From: an uncultured Campylobacter sp. | GTDB lineage: Bacteria > Campylobacterota > Campylobacteria > Campylobacterales > Campylobacteraceae | Direction: 5' to 3' | Length of the DNA: 48,299 nucleotides | Assembly: GCF_938017775.1 (NCBI RefSeq) | Contig: NZ_CALIIU010000051.1 | Span: forward strand, 1 to 48,299 | Shown here: piece by piece, positions 34,345 to 43,412 of the stretch | Position numbering within the stretch: the stretch's first letter is position 1 | How the letters are laid out: each line of letters begins with the position of its first letter | Notes under the pieces: model-generated | What the model saw: only the letters and a program-made list of their open reading frames with translations | What the model was told of the DNA's origin: nothing | The model's database searches: none | Translations under genes and position numbers: made by a program

Positions 34345-35699
34345 TTGCGTTTAAATTTACCTGCCATCGCGCGATAGATCGCCGCCTCGTTTTGAAGCGT
34401 CAAATATCTTTGATTTAGCTCGTTTATCTTGGCATTTACGGCGTCGGTGCGGGCTTCTAGCATATCCTTCAGCTCACTTGAGCCAGCTTCGTATTTCGCG
34501 GCGTAAAGATCGGCAATACGCGCCTTTTCATCGTAAGCAGCGCTTAAATTTTTAAGGCTAGCCAGATTGATCTGGTAAATTCTATATAAATTTAGCACCT
34601 CATTCGTAGCGTTAGAGAGCGTCTGTTCATAATTTACGACGTTTTTGCGAAAAGCGATCTCTGAAATTTTAAGGCGGTTTTCAACCCTCGCATAATCCAA
34701 AAACGGCAGACTTATGCTTACGTTGCCGCTTAAAAAATTTAGCTTGAAGCTATCGTTAGCGCTCACGCCTTGCCCGTTAGTAAGCCCTGCGCCCAAATTC
34801 ACGCTAGGAAAGAAATTTAACTTAGCGGTCTGTTCGTCGTAAAAGCTGGAATTTAACCTAGCGATCGCAGCTCTAATGTCGGGGCGGTTAGCAAGCGCCG
34901 TGTAAGGCACATTTAAATCAACGCCTTGGAATTCTATGGAATTTATCGAATCGGTATTATCATCAAATTGCAAGCTAGAGGAGATGAGATTTCTCATATA
35001 TTTATGATTATCCTCGATATTTTTTTGAATGCTTAAGACCTTGTTTTCAAGCCCTAGGATAGAATTTTGAATCTGCCTGTAATCAAGCTGCTCGGACTTG
35101 CCGTAGTCGTATTTTGCCTTGATTATTTTTTCGATCTCTCGGTAATCGCTTAAATTCTGTTTTGTCCATTTTAGCGAATCGTTTAGATAAAGCATCTCGA
35201 AGTAGCCGCTTACGACAGAATTTATAAGAGTCAGGCGGGTATTTTCGAGATCAAACTCGCTAGCTTTGGCGTTCCAGCCCTCGGCATTTACCGCCGAGCG
35301 GATCTTGCCGAAAAGATCAAGCTCATAGCTTACGTTAAAGCCCGAGCTATAGGTTTTATTCCAGTTCGAGCCGGTGCTTATATCGCGGTTGGCGCCTGCA
35401 CTCCACGAGCTGCTTAGCGTAGGAAAAAGATCAGCCCTACTTAGCCCTAAATTTGCATAAGCACTCTCAACATTTAAAGCCGCTGTTTTTAGATCGTAGT
35501 TATTCGCAAGGGCTTGATCTACAAGCTTATTTAAGTATGATTCGCCATATTTTTTATACCACAGCGTATCAATTTCATAGCTTGCATTTTCGTCCTTGAA
35601 ATGCTCTACAGGCTTAAATTCGACCTCACTTTGATTTGAGGCGCAACCGCCGATAAAAACAGCTAAAACGCCGCTTAAAATTACTTTGGAATTTATCAT
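34341..35699 (-). CDS. TolC-like outer-membrane efflux lipoprotein (NodT/CmeC type)
   Basis: The outer-membrane channel of a tripartite pump. The 452-residue protein has a lipoprotein signal with lipobox IGGC (Cys19) and two outer-membrane efflux repeats, recognisable from ALANNYDLKTAALNVESAYANLGLSRADLFPTLS in the first half and the equivalent ALANRPDIRAAIARLN in the second. The long helices (for example ALNVESAYANLG and EARTDAVNAKINELNQRY) form the periplasmic tunnel in this family. It starts 13 nt after macB, so MacA, MacB and this channel should be made together. Confidence 0.92.
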   Translation of the reverse strand: MINSKVILSGVLAVFIGGCASNQSEVEFKPVEHFKDENASYEIDTLWYKKYGESYLNKLVDQALANNYDLKTAALNVESAYANLGLSRADLFPTLSSSWSAGANRDISTGSNWNKTYSSGFNVSYELDLFGKIRSAVNAEGWNAKASEFDLENTRLTLINSVVSGYFEMLYLNDSLKWTKQNLSDYREIEKIIKAKYDYGKSEQLDYRQIQNSILGLENKVLSIQKNIEDNHKYMRNLISSSLQFDDNTDSINSIEFQGVDLNVPYTALANRPDIRAAIARLNSSFYDEQTAKLNFFPSVNLGAGLTNGQGVSANDSFKLNFLSGNVSISLPFLDYARVENRLKISEIAFRKNVVNYEQTLSNATNEVLNLYRIYQINLASLKNLSAAYDEKARIADLYAAKYEAGSSELKDMLEARTDAVNAKINELNQRYLTLQNEAAIYRAMAGKFKRK

Positions 35700-35712
35700 T
35701 TTCTCTCCTTGG

Positions 35713-37641
35713 TTATTCTTGTGCTAAAGCATCTATCGGATTTAATCTGCTGGCGTTTCTTGCCGGCAGATAGCCGAAAACTATACCGATCGCGGACGAC
35801 GCCACAAAGGCGATCACGAAAGGCGCAGTAGTAAATTTCATCGCAAAATCCGGGCTTATGGTATTAAACGCAAATCCAAGCGCCAAAGCGATTAAAATTC
35901 CTAAAGCTCCGCCCAGCGAGCAAAGCAAGATCGCCTCTATCAAAAACTGCTGCAAGATGTTGGATTGCTTCGCGCCGATCGCCATTCTGATACCGATCTC
36001 GCGCGTGCGCTCGGTAACGCTTACGAGCATGATATTCATCACGCCGATGCCGCCGACGACGAGCGAGATCACTGCGATCGATGAGATCAGAATCGTCATC
36101 GTGCCAGTGGTGCTTTGTATTGTTTGTTTGATAGTATCTGCGTTCATCGTATGAAAATCCCGTGAGCCGTGTCTTTGGATAAGTAGCTGAGTTAGGCTCT
36201 CTTCGGCTACTTGAGTATTGACATCGTCTTTTATTTTGATGGTGATAGAGCTGATTTTTCGATTGCCCGTGATTTTATTCATCACGGTTGAGTATGGCGC
36301 GTAAATTCTTAAATTTTCGTTGCTTCCGAAGGCGTTTTCATCCTTGCCCGAAACTCCTATGATCTTAAGTGGCTTACCCGAAAATAAAATCGTCTTTCCG
36401 ATAGGATCGGAATTTTTAAAAAATGTTTTTTTAGTGTTTGGATCGATAATCGCGACGGAGGCAGAATTTTTAATATCATCGTCGCTAAAATTTCTACCAT
36501 CTTCTATATCTATGCCATTAACCGCCAAAGAATTCACGCCGCCGCCGCGCAGTTGAGCCTTGGAGCTTAAATTAGCATATGTTGCCGTACCGCTTGCAGA
36601 AGCATTTGGTGTGGCATAATCAACGTAGGGCTGGCGCGCCAAAACTTTAGAATCGCTTATCGTAAGGGTACTCACAAAGCCCGCTCGCACGTCGCCGAAA
36701 TTTTTACCGGGATAGATATCGATCGTATTGGTGCCAATTTTACGGATCTCGGATAGAATTTTTTCCTCCGAACCCTTACCGAGAGCTACTACGCAGATAA
36801 CAGACGCGATGCCGATGATGATGCCTAACATCGTCAAAATCGATCTTAGTTTATGCGAAAATATCGCGCTAATCGACATTTTAAAGCTTTCTATGAGCTG
36901 GTCTTTGCAAAATATAAAGGAATTTTTCGTTTTGATCTGCTCTTTTTTGCGCTCAAAAACCCGCTCAGCCTTTCTTTTATCACTTAAAATTCTGCCATCT
37001 TTTATCTCGATGATACGATCCGCAAATTCCGCAATATGCGCATCATGCGTAACTATGATGATAGTGTGACCCTCTTTGTGCAGCGCCGTTAAAATTTGCA
37101 TCACCGTCTCGCCGCTTTTGCTATCAAGCGCGCCAGTAGGCTCATCGGCCAAAATCACTTCGCCGCCGTTTATCAGAGCGCGGGCGATACTTACTCGCTG
37201 CTGCTGCCCGCCGCTAAGCTTGCTCGGTAAATTTTTAATGCGATCGCCAAGCTCTAGCTTATCCAAAAGCTCCACCGCTCGTTTCGTCCGTTCGCTCGCC
37301 CCTACGCCCGCATACACCGCAGGCAGCGAGACGTTTGCGGTCGCATCCATCGTAGCGATGAGATTGTATTTTTGAAAAACGAAGCCGAATTTTTTGCTTC
37401 TAAGCGCCGCAAGCTCGTCGCCGCTTAAATTCGCGGTTTCGCGACCTTCGATCTTGTAGCTTCCGCTGCTTGGCGTATCTATGCAGCCGATTATATTCAT
37501 CAGCGTCGATTTTCCGCTTCCCGATTGCCCGATTATAGATATAAACTCGCCCGCCTCGATATTTAAGCTTACGTCCTTTAGGACGTGGATTTCGTTATCG
37601 CCGAGAATGAATTTTTTGTTTATATCTTTAAGCTCTAGCAT
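35713..37641 (-). CDS. macB: macrolide-type ABC export protein MacB
   Basis: A fused ATPase-permease of about 642 residues. The N-terminal ABC domain has Walker A GQSGSGKST, signature LSGGQQQRVSIARAL, Walker B VILADEPTGALD and the H-loop IIVTHD. Then come a membrane helix (about 270), a periplasmic domain (about 290-510) and three C-terminal helices of the FtsX type (GGIGVMNIMLVSVTERTREI). With MacA and TolC such pumps export macrolides, peptides or toxins from the periplasm. The start is uncertain between ATG 37641 and GTG 37647; neither has a strong ribosome site. It follows macA closely (19 nt). Confidence 0.93.
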   Translation of the reverse strand: MLELKDINKKFILGDNEIHVLKDVSLNIEAGEFISIIGQSGSGKSTLMNIIGCIDTPSSGSYKIEGRETANLSGDELAALRSKKFGFVFQKYNLIATMDATANVSLPAVYAGVGASERTKRAVELLDKLELGDRIKNLPSKLSGGQQQRVSIARALINGGEVILADEPTGALDSKSGETVMQILTALHKEGHTIIIVTHDAHIAEFADRIIEIKDGRILSDKRKAERVFERKKEQIKTKNSFIFCKDQLIESFKMSISAIFSHKLRSILTMLGIIIGIASVICVVALGKGSEEKILSEIRKIGTNTIDIYPGKNFGDVRAGFVSTLTISDSKVLARQPYVDYATPNASASGTATYANLSSKAQLRGGGVNSLAVNGIDIEDGRNFSDDDIKNSASVAIIDPNTKKTFFKNSDPIGKTILFSGKPLKIIGVSGKDENAFGSNENLRIYAPYSTVMNKITGNRKISSITIKIKDDVNTQVAEESLTQLLIQRHGSRDFHTMNADTIKQTIQSTTGTMTILISSIAVISLVVGGIGVMNIMLVSVTERTREIGIRMAIGAKQSNILQQFLIEAILLCSLGGALGILIALALGFAFNTISPDFAMKFTTAPFVIAFVASSAIGIVFGYLPARNASRLNPIDALAQE

Positions 37642-37660
37642 CTTCACACCATAAAATTCT

Positions 37661-38845
37661 CTAAAACACCATCGGAGGCCCGTCCATATTTAACGGCGCG
37701 GCTTTTCCGTCGGCGATGAGCACCTCATCTTTTTCATCCAAACCGCTTAAAATTTCAGTATTCAGATCGTCGCTGACGCCCGTTTTCACGTATCGCTGCT
37801 CAGGCTCTTTGCCATTAAGCACCGTGACGTAATCGCCTCCCCCGTCGCGCTTAATAACCGAGGTAGGTAGGTAGCTAGTATTGTTCGCTTCGCTTACGAT
37901 TATGTTGTTTTCGGTCGTCATTCCGATCTTTAAAAAATCGTTTTCGTTATCCACTAGCATCTTTGCGTAAAAATAGATCGCGCTGTCGCTGCTACTCGAA
38001 GAATAGGACGAACCGCTAGAGGTTTTATCGTACGTCCCGTCGCTAAGCGTAGTAAGACCCGGATCGATCTTGTAAATTTTAGCCTTTTTGATATTATCCA
38101 GATCCGATAGTATGGAGTATTCTACGTCCATTCCAACCTTTACTTTAGATATATCGCCCTCTGCGATCTGCATCTTGATCTCCATCTTGCTCAGATCGGC
38201 AATCTTTACGATCGTAGGCGTAGTTTGGTTGGAATTTACCGTTTTGCCCTCCTCTACCGGCATGGAAACGATCGTGCCGCTTATCGGAGCCGTGATCTTG
38301 GTATAGCCGAAATTCGTCTCCGCCGTGCTTAGCTGAAGTTTGGTCTGCTCGATCTGCGCCTCGATCTGCTTCTGCTCGGCCTCTTTTAAAGCGGCGCTAT
38401 TTTTAGCGTTTTCCACAGCCTCTTTGGAAGCGGCGTTTCTTTTATACAGCTGCAGCTCGCGGTTATACTGCGTTTTAGCGTTTGCCGCGGCGATCTTTGC
38501 CGAAGCCAAATTTGCCTCGTGGATTAGAAGCTGCGCCTTTTGCTGCGCAATCTCGTTTTCTTGCGTGACCGAGTCAATCTGTGCGATCATATCGCCTTTT
38601 TGAACCTTATCGCCCACTTTGACGTAGAGCTTTTTGATCTGACCGCTTACCTGAGCGCCTACGTCGACCAAATCCCTGGCATAAACCTCGCCCGCAGCCG
38701 TTACCGTGCCTCTGATACTACCCTTCTCAAGCCTTGTGGTAAGGGCCTTCGGCACCTCTTCTTGTTTAAAAAATTTGCCGTATAAAAAATATATCGCAAT
38801 GACGACAAGCAGGGTAAAGGTGATAAATTTCAAGGTTTTTTTCAT
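37661..38845 (-). CDS. macA: periplasmic adaptor protein MacA (HlyD/MFP family)
   Basis: A 394-residue membrane-fusion protein linking MacB to the outer-membrane channel. It has an N-terminal membrane anchor (FITFTLLVVIAIYFLYG), a lipoyl-like domain split by a coiled-coil hairpin (about 105-175, rich in Ala, Gln, Lys and Glu), then ITAPISGTIVSMPVEEGKTV and a beta-barrel domain. A Ser-rich segment (SGSSYSSSSSDS, about 275-290) stands out as low complexity. First gene of macA-macB-channel-small protein. The 64-bp gap upstream to the EamA gene is AT-rich and should hold the promoter, but no consensus pair is clear. Confidence 0.92.
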   Translation of the reverse strand: MKKTLKFITFTLLVVIAIYFLYGKFFKQEEVPKALTTRLEKGSIRGTVTAAGEVYARDLVDVGAQVSGQIKKLYVKVGDKVQKGDMIAQIDSVTQENEIAQQKAQLLIHEANLASAKIAAANAKTQYNRELQLYKRNAASKEAVENAKNSAALKEAEQKQIEAQIEQTKLQLSTAETNFGYTKITAPISGTIVSMPVEEGKTVNSNQTTPTIVKIADLSKMEIKMQIAEGDISKVKVGMDVEYSILSDLDNIKKAKIYKIDPGLTTLSDGTYDKTSSGSSYSSSSSDSAIYFYAKMLVDNENDFLKIGMTTENNIIVSEANNTSYLPTSVIKRDGGGDYVTVLNGKEPEQRYVKTGVSDDLNTEILSGLDEKDEVLIADGKAAPLNMDGPPMVF

Positions 38846-38909
38846 TTTGCCAACTTCAAATAAAATAAGAGCTAATTCTAATGTAAAAATATAAAATTTT
38901 AGTTAAATA

Positions 38910-39779
38910 CTAAATTCTTTGCTCGCGCAGGGCGTAAAATTTCATAATCTTTTTATGCAAAATTAGCGAAACGCAGATCAGCGCCGAGCCCGCAAGCAGG
39001 CGCGCTAGATCGGCGTCCTTTTGCCAAAACACTAAATTTACGACGATTGCTGCGGGGATGAGCGCGTTATTCATAATCGCAAGCACGCCGCTATCGACTT
39101 CGCACGCGCCCTTGTTCCACAAAAAATACCCTAGAGCGCTGGCTACCGTGCCCAGATACACGATCACCGCGCCCTGCGAGAAGCTAGGATTAAATTTAGA
39201 AAAATCTCCGAGCACGATCGCCGCAATCGCCGTAACCGCGGTAGCCCCCACGAAAAAATAGCCGAAAAGCTCCTTCTGCTCGCTAAAGCCGTGGCGCTCC
39301 AGCATAAATTTATACGCGCTCTGCCCGAGCCCGAAGCATAAATTTGCGCCTTGTACGAGCAAGAAACCCGTCAAAAACTCAGAGTTTATCGCGCCGAATT
39401 TTATCACCAAAGCCCCGAGCACCGCGACAGCGACGCTGAAAAGGTATAACGCGCGAAATCTAAGCTTAAGCGCGTCGTAAAGCAGCGTCACGTAAAACGG
39501 AGTAAATATCGTAAAAAGCGCGACTTCATAGACCTTCAAATACGCAAAGCTGCGGTAGTAGAAGATATACATCACGCCGATCTGCACAGCGCCCACGGCG
39601 CAAATTTTAAGCGCTAAAGTGGGATTTACGCCGCGAAATTTCATAAACGGCAAAAAACAAATTAACGCCAATGATACGCGCGAAAATGCCAAATACGCGC
39701 TGTCTATGCCGCGCAAAAACTCGCCTATCAGCGAGAAGCTAAACGCCCAAATACAAGTAACCAAAATCAGTTTTTTCAA
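38910..39779 (-). CDS. EamA/DMT-family transporter
   Basis: A 289-residue inner-membrane protein with ten hydrophobic helices in two EamA repeats of five, as in drug/metabolite transporters. Landmarks are ICFLPFMKFRG, FTIFTPFYVTLLYD in the first half and YLGTVASALGYFLWNKG in the second. The substrate is unknown; relatives export amino acids or metabolites. The start is a TTG at 39779, with AGGCGG 7 nt upstream as the only reasonable ribosome site. That site lies in the 3' arm of the hairpin at 39784-39811, so translation may be structure-controlled. Confidence 0.85.
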   Translation of the reverse strand: MKKLILVTCIWAFSFSLIGEFLRGIDSAYLAFSRVSLALICFLPFMKFRGVNPTLALKICAVGAVQIGVMYIFYYRSFAYLKVYEVALFTIFTPFYVTLLYDALKLRFRALYLFSVAVAVLGALVIKFGAINSEFLTGFLLVQGANLCFGLGQSAYKFMLERHGFSEQKELFGYFFVGATAVTAIAAIVLGDFSKFNPSFSQGAVIVYLGTVASALGYFLWNKGACEVDSGVLAIMNNALIPAAIVVNLVFWQKDADLARLLAGSALICVSLILHKKIMKFYALREQRI

Positions 39780-39783
39780 AACG

Positions 39784-39811
39784 TCCGCCTAAGCTTTAAA
39801 ATTTAGGCGGA
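39784..39811 (-). promoter_or_regulatory. hairpin covering the ribosome site of the EamA transporter
   Basis: A perfect 9-bp inverted repeat TCCGCCTAA (39784-39792) and TTAGGCGGA (39803-39811) with a 10-nt loop. In the minus-strand mRNA the 3' arm contains AGGCGG, the likely Shine-Dalgarno of the TTG start at 39779, so the hairpin would hide it. It could alternatively be a terminator-like structure for plus-strand transcripts, since an AT-rich tract follows. Confidence 0.55.
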
Positions 39812-39894
39812 ATTTTATAAAATTTTAGTTTAATTTGGGATTTAAATTTCGCCCGCGCGGCATAAATTTAGGTTTTTATTTATTTTAAATGTGT

Positions 39895-39900
39895 TAAAAT
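39895..39900 (+). promoter_or_regulatory. possible -10 element of the glmU-coaBC-uppS operon
   Basis: TAAAAT ends 29 nt before the glmU ATG, preceded by a T-rich stretch (TTTTTA at 39873-39878) in place of a -35 hexamer, in the style of Campylobacter promoters. Tentative. Confidence 0.4.
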
Positions 39901-39929
39901 TATCCGATTTTTGAAATTTAAGGGTACAA

Positions 39930-41231
39930 ATGAACGACGTTTCGGTTATAGTTCTTGCCGCAGGACTCGGCACTCGGATGAAGTCGCAAAAAGCCAAGGT
40001 TCTTTTCGAGCTTTGCGGCGAGCCGATGATAATCCACATCCTAAAGAAAGCTTACGAAATTTCAAACGATGTGAGCGTGATTTTACACTATCAATTCGAC
40101 GAGGTTAAAAGCGCGGTTCTAGCGCAGTTCCCAAACGCTAAAATTTACAAACAAGACCACGAGCGCTTCCCCGGCACTGCGGGCGGACTAAAAGAGGTCG
40201 AAATCAGCGGAGCCAAAACGCTAATAATCTGCGGCGATATGCCTTTGGTAAAAAGCGCCGAGCTTCGCAAACTCTGCGAGGGAAACGCGGAAGTAAATTT
40301 AAGCGTTTTTAGCGCGCACGATCCATTCGGATACGGTCGCGTAATTACTCGCGGTGGCGAAATTTTAAAGATCGTCGAGCAAAAGGACGCAAGCGAAGAG
40401 GAAAAAGCGGTAAAAGACGCAAACGCCGGCTGCTACTGCTTCAAAAGCGAGGCATTGAAACAGATACTACCGCAGATCAAACCAGATAACGCGCAAAAAG
40501 AGTACTACCTCACGGATGCGATCAAAATCGCCAAAGATATGGGCTTAAAATGCGCCGCCGTGTGGGTGGATGAGCAAAGCTTCATGGGTATAAACGATAA
40601 ATTTGCCCTCAGCATTGCCGAAAATTTAATGCAAAACGAGATCAAAGAAAATTTGATGAAGCAAGGCGTTTTGATGCGCCTGCCTCAAAGCATCTACATC
40701 GACGGCAGAGCAAAATTTATCGGCGAGTGCGAGCTGCAAGAAAATGTAAGCATCATAGGTCCTTGCGTGATCGAAAGCTCGCTCATCAAAAGTGGCTGTG
40801 TCATCGAAGATAGCGTCGTAAAAAATTCCGATATCGGTCCGATGGCGCATCTGCGCCCAAAATGCGAGGTTATAGGCACCCATATCGGAAATTTCGTCGA
40901 GCTTAAAAACGCAAAAGTAAACAAGATCAAGGCGGGGCATTTAAGCTATCTTGGGGATTGCGAGATCGATGAGGGCAGCAATATCGGCTGCGGCACGATT
41001 ACGTGCAACTACGACGGCAAGAAAAAATACAAAACAATAATCGGCAAAAACGTCTTTATCGGCTCGGATACGCAGCTAGTAGCGCCCGTGCGGGTGGCCG
41101 ACGACGTCATAATCGCCGCGGGCACGACGGTGACAAGCGACGTTCCGAGCGGCGCGCTGGCGATCAGCCGAAGCAAGCAAATCAACAAAGATGGGTTTTT
41201 CCATAAATTTTTTAGGAGCGAAGATGAGTAA
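39930..41231 (+). CDS. glmU: bifunctional UDP-GlcNAc pyrophosphorylase / GlcN-1-P acetyltransferase
   Basis: Makes UDP-GlcNAc, the precursor of peptidoglycan and lipid A. The 433-residue protein has an N-terminal uridyltransferase domain with LAAGLGTRMKSQKAKVLFE and ICGDMPLV, and a C-terminal left-handed beta-helix acetyltransferase domain with GPMAHLRP, GNFVELKNAK, GHLSYLGDCEIDEGSNIGCG and CNYDGKKKYKT. Length is typical for epsilonproteobacteria. AAGGG lies 6 nt before the ATG. Its end overlaps coaBC by 8 nt. Confidence 0.97.
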   Translation: MNDVSVIVLAAGLGTRMKSQKAKVLFELCGEPMIIHILKKAYEISNDVSVILHYQFDEVKSAVLAQFPNAKIYKQDHERFPGTAGGLKEVEISGAKTLIICGDMPLVKSAELRKLCEGNAEVNLSVFSAHDPFGYGRVITRGGEILKIVEQKDASEEEKAVKDANAGCYCFKSEALKQILPQIKPDNAQKEYYLTDAIKIAKDMGLKCAAVWVDEQSFMGINDKFALSIAENLMQNEIKENLMKQGVLMRLPQSIYIDGRAKFIGECELQENVSIIGPCVIESSLIKSGCVIEDSVVKNSDIGPMAHLRPKCEVIGTHIGNFVELKNAKVNKIKAGHLSYLGDCEIDEGSNIGCGTITCNYDGKKKYKTIIGKNVFIGSDTQLVAPVRVADDVIIAAGTTVTSDVPSGALAISRSKQINKDGFFHKFFRSEDE

Positions 41232-42405
41232 GAAAAAGGTTTTACTGGCGGTTTGCGGGAGTATCAGTTTTTACAAAGCGTTTGAAATTTTATCCGCTCT
41301 GAAAAAGTCGAATTTCGACGTCTATGTCGCGCTTAGCGACGGCGTGCAGGAGTTCGTCAGCTACAAGGCATTCGAAGCGCTGTGCGATCACCCGGTGCTT
41401 TGCAAAGCCAACGAGAACTGGCAGGCCGGCATCAACCACATCGCTTACTCCAAAGTGGATTTAGTTTTGATCGCGCCCGCAACGGCAAATACGATAAACA
41501 AGCTCGCGTGGGGCGTCTGCGACAACATATTTTTAGAGGTGCTAAACGCGGCTTTCGCCCATGCCAAGGTGGTTATCGCGCCCGCAGCGAACCCCGCGCT
41601 ACTTGAAAACAACATCACGAAAAACTGCATCGATATGCTAAAAGCGAGCGTCAATGCGTATTTCGTCGATCCGATAGAAAAAACCCTAGCTTGTGGCGAT
41701 ACCGGCAAGGGCGGGCTAGCGAGTACCGAGGCGATCATGCAGACGCTAAAGCGCGCGCTTTACAACGATAAATTTTGGGAGGATAAAACCGTCATCATCA
41801 CCGGAGGCGCGACGATCGAAAAGATCGACAGCGTGCGCGGCATTACGAATTTTTCCAGCGGTAAAACCTCCAAAGCGATTGCCGACGCGCTGTTTTACCT
41901 AGGCGCGGACGTGACGCTGATCTCTAGCAACGAATATGAAAATTTGCCATACAAGCTCGTTAAATTTGAAAGCACTATCGGGCTAAAATCGGCGCTTGAC
42001 AGCACAAAATTCCCCGACGGCGCATATTTGATAATGGCTGCCGCGGTAAGCGATTACTCGCCGAAGGTGCGCTACAAAGACAAGGTGAAAAAAGCGGAGA
42101 TCGGCGAAATTTGGAATTTACGCCTGGGCGAAAACGAGGATATCTTAAGCTCCGTGCGCGGAAATATCAAAAAAGTGGGCTTTAAACTCGAAACCGACCG
42201 CGAAAACGCCGTCGGCGAGGCCAAACGCATGCTTAACGAAAAGCATCTCGACGCCGTCTGCCTAAACGTGCTGGACGACATCATCAAGCTCGGCGGCGAT
42301 GTCCTTAAGGTCACTTTCATCACGAAAAACGATCAGGTCGTAATCGACACCGCGCCGAAGGACGAAGTCGCCCTAAAAATCGCGGCTGAGCTGAAAAAAA
42401 TCTGA
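41224..42405 (+). CDS. coaBC: bifunctional phosphopantothenoylcysteine decarboxylase / synthetase
   Basis: Catalyses two consecutive steps of coenzyme A synthesis. The 393-residue protein has an N-terminal FMN-binding CoaC domain (VCGSISFYKAFEIL, NHIAYSKVDLVLIAPATANT) and a C-terminal CoaB domain (TGGATIEKIDSVRGITNFSSGK, AAAVSDYSPK, KVGFKLET). The CoaC loop that usually reads PAMNxxMW is here PAANPALL, a noticeable departure. An in-frame ATG at 41191 lies inside glmU, but AGGAG 6 nt before the ATG at 41224 decides the start. It overlaps the glmU end and is followed by uppS after 3 nt. Confidence 0.95.
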   Translation: MSKKKVLLAVCGSISFYKAFEILSALKKSNFDVYVALSDGVQEFVSYKAFEALCDHPVLCKANENWQAGINHIAYSKVDLVLIAPATANTINKLAWGVCDNIFLEVLNAAFAHAKVVIAPAANPALLENNITKNCIDMLKASVNAYFVDPIEKTLACGDTGKGGLASTEAIMQTLKRALYNDKFWEDKTVIITGGATIEKIDSVRGITNFSSGKTSKAIADALFYLGADVTLISSNEYENLPYKLVKFESTIGLKSALDSTKFPDGAYLIMAAAVSDYSPKVRYKDKVKKAEIGEIWNLRLGENEDILSSVRGNIKKVGFKLETDRENAVGEAKRMLNEKHLDAVCLNVLDDIIKLGGDVLKVTFITKNDQVVIDTAPKDEVALKIAAELKKI

Positions 42406-42408
42406 TCC

Positions 42409-43086
42409 GTGAATAGCCTAAATCATCTAGCCCTCGTGATGGACGGCAACGGGCGCTGGGCGAAAAAGCGCGGTCTGCTGCGCACCGGCGGGCACGAAGC
42501 GGGCGCGGAGGTCGTGGAGCAGATCTGCGAGTTTTGCATCGACGAAGGCATCGCAAACCTCACGCTCTACGCCTTTAGCACCGAAAATTGGAAGCGCCCG
42601 AAAAGCGAAGTGGAATTTTTGATGAAGTTGCTTCAAAAATTCCTAATCTCTCGCCGCGAAAAATTTACCCAAAACGGGATAAAATTCTATCCGATCGGCG
42701 ACATATCGGCTTTTGAGGGCGATCTGCGAAGCGAGATCGAATATCTTTCAAATTTAACTCAAAACAGGCGAGCGCTAAATTTTAACCTAGCGATCAACTA
42801 CGGCTCGCGCGACGAGATCACCAGGGCGTGCGAGAGGCTGCTTGCAAGCGGCGAGCGACTAAGCGAAGCGGGCATCGGCGCGCATCTGGATACCGCGCAC
42901 AGCGGCGACGTGGATCTGCTGGTGCGCACGGGTGGCGAGCAGCGGCTATCGAATTTCTTGCTCTGGCAGGCAAGCTACGCCGAGCTTGCATTTACGCCGA
43001 CGCTGTGGCCGGATTTCACGCGCGAGGAGCTTGCGCGCATAGTGGATGATTTCCGCCGCAAACAGCGCCGCTTCGGCGGTCTTTGA
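42409..43086 (+). CDS. uppS: undecaprenyl diphosphate synthase
   Basis: Condenses isopentenyl units onto farnesyl diphosphate to give the C55 lipid carrier for peptidoglycan and surface glycans. The 225-residue cis-prenyltransferase has the catalytic LALVMDGNGRWAKKRG (Asp12), TLYAFSTENWKRP, NYGSRDEI and the C-terminal LLVRTGGEQRLSNFLLWQ and YAELAFTPTLWPDF. It starts with GTG, 3 nt after the coaBC stop, without a strong ribosome site, which suggests coupling. Confidence 0.96.
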   Translation: MNSLNHLALVMDGNGRWAKKRGLLRTGGHEAGAEVVEQICEFCIDEGIANLTLYAFSTENWKRPKSEVEFLMKLLQKFLISRREKFTQNGIKFYPIGDISAFEGDLRSEIEYLSNLTQNRRALNFNLAINYGSRDEITRACERLLASGERLSEAGIGAHLDTAHSGDVDLLVRTGGEQRLSNFLLWQASYAELAFTPTLWPDFTREELARIVDDFRRKQRRFGGL

Positions 43087-43412
43087 GCTGCGTCGCAGTC
43101 GCTCTGACGGCTGCTTTAAATTTTAAAATTTTACCGCCTGCAACGCGATAAATTTTAAAATTTAATCCACGAGCGCTCGCGACATCTTGAAATTTTAAAA
43201 TTTCGGGATTTTAATTTACGGCGTCGTAAAATTTAAAATTTTAACTACGCAGGCGCGCGGTGCCGTGAAATTTCAAAATTTTAGAATTTTAAAATTTCGT
43301 GCCGCTTAAATTTAAAGCTCTAGCGCGAGCCGTGTTACGAGGTGCGGTAAATTTACGCGGCAGGAATTTTAAAATCACGCCGCCCGTTAACGCAAGGACC
43401 GAAAGGAAGGCC
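43087..43412. repeat. non-coding stretch dense in AAATTTTAAAATTT palindromes
   Basis: No gene is seen in 326 bp. The self-complementary word AAATTTTAAAATTT or a close variant occurs near 43118, 43150, 43190, 43228, 43268 and 43283, spaced about 15-40 nt and separated by GC-rich pieces. Each could form a small hairpin in RNA or DNA. The last 20 nt hold the AAGGAAGG ribosome site of the next gene. Confidence 0.7.

Noticed and set aside
43299..43412. Longer N-terminus of the zinc-ribbon membrane protein from ATG 43299
   Set aside because: The extra 38 codons are repeat-like spacer; AAGGAAGG is placed for ATG 43413.
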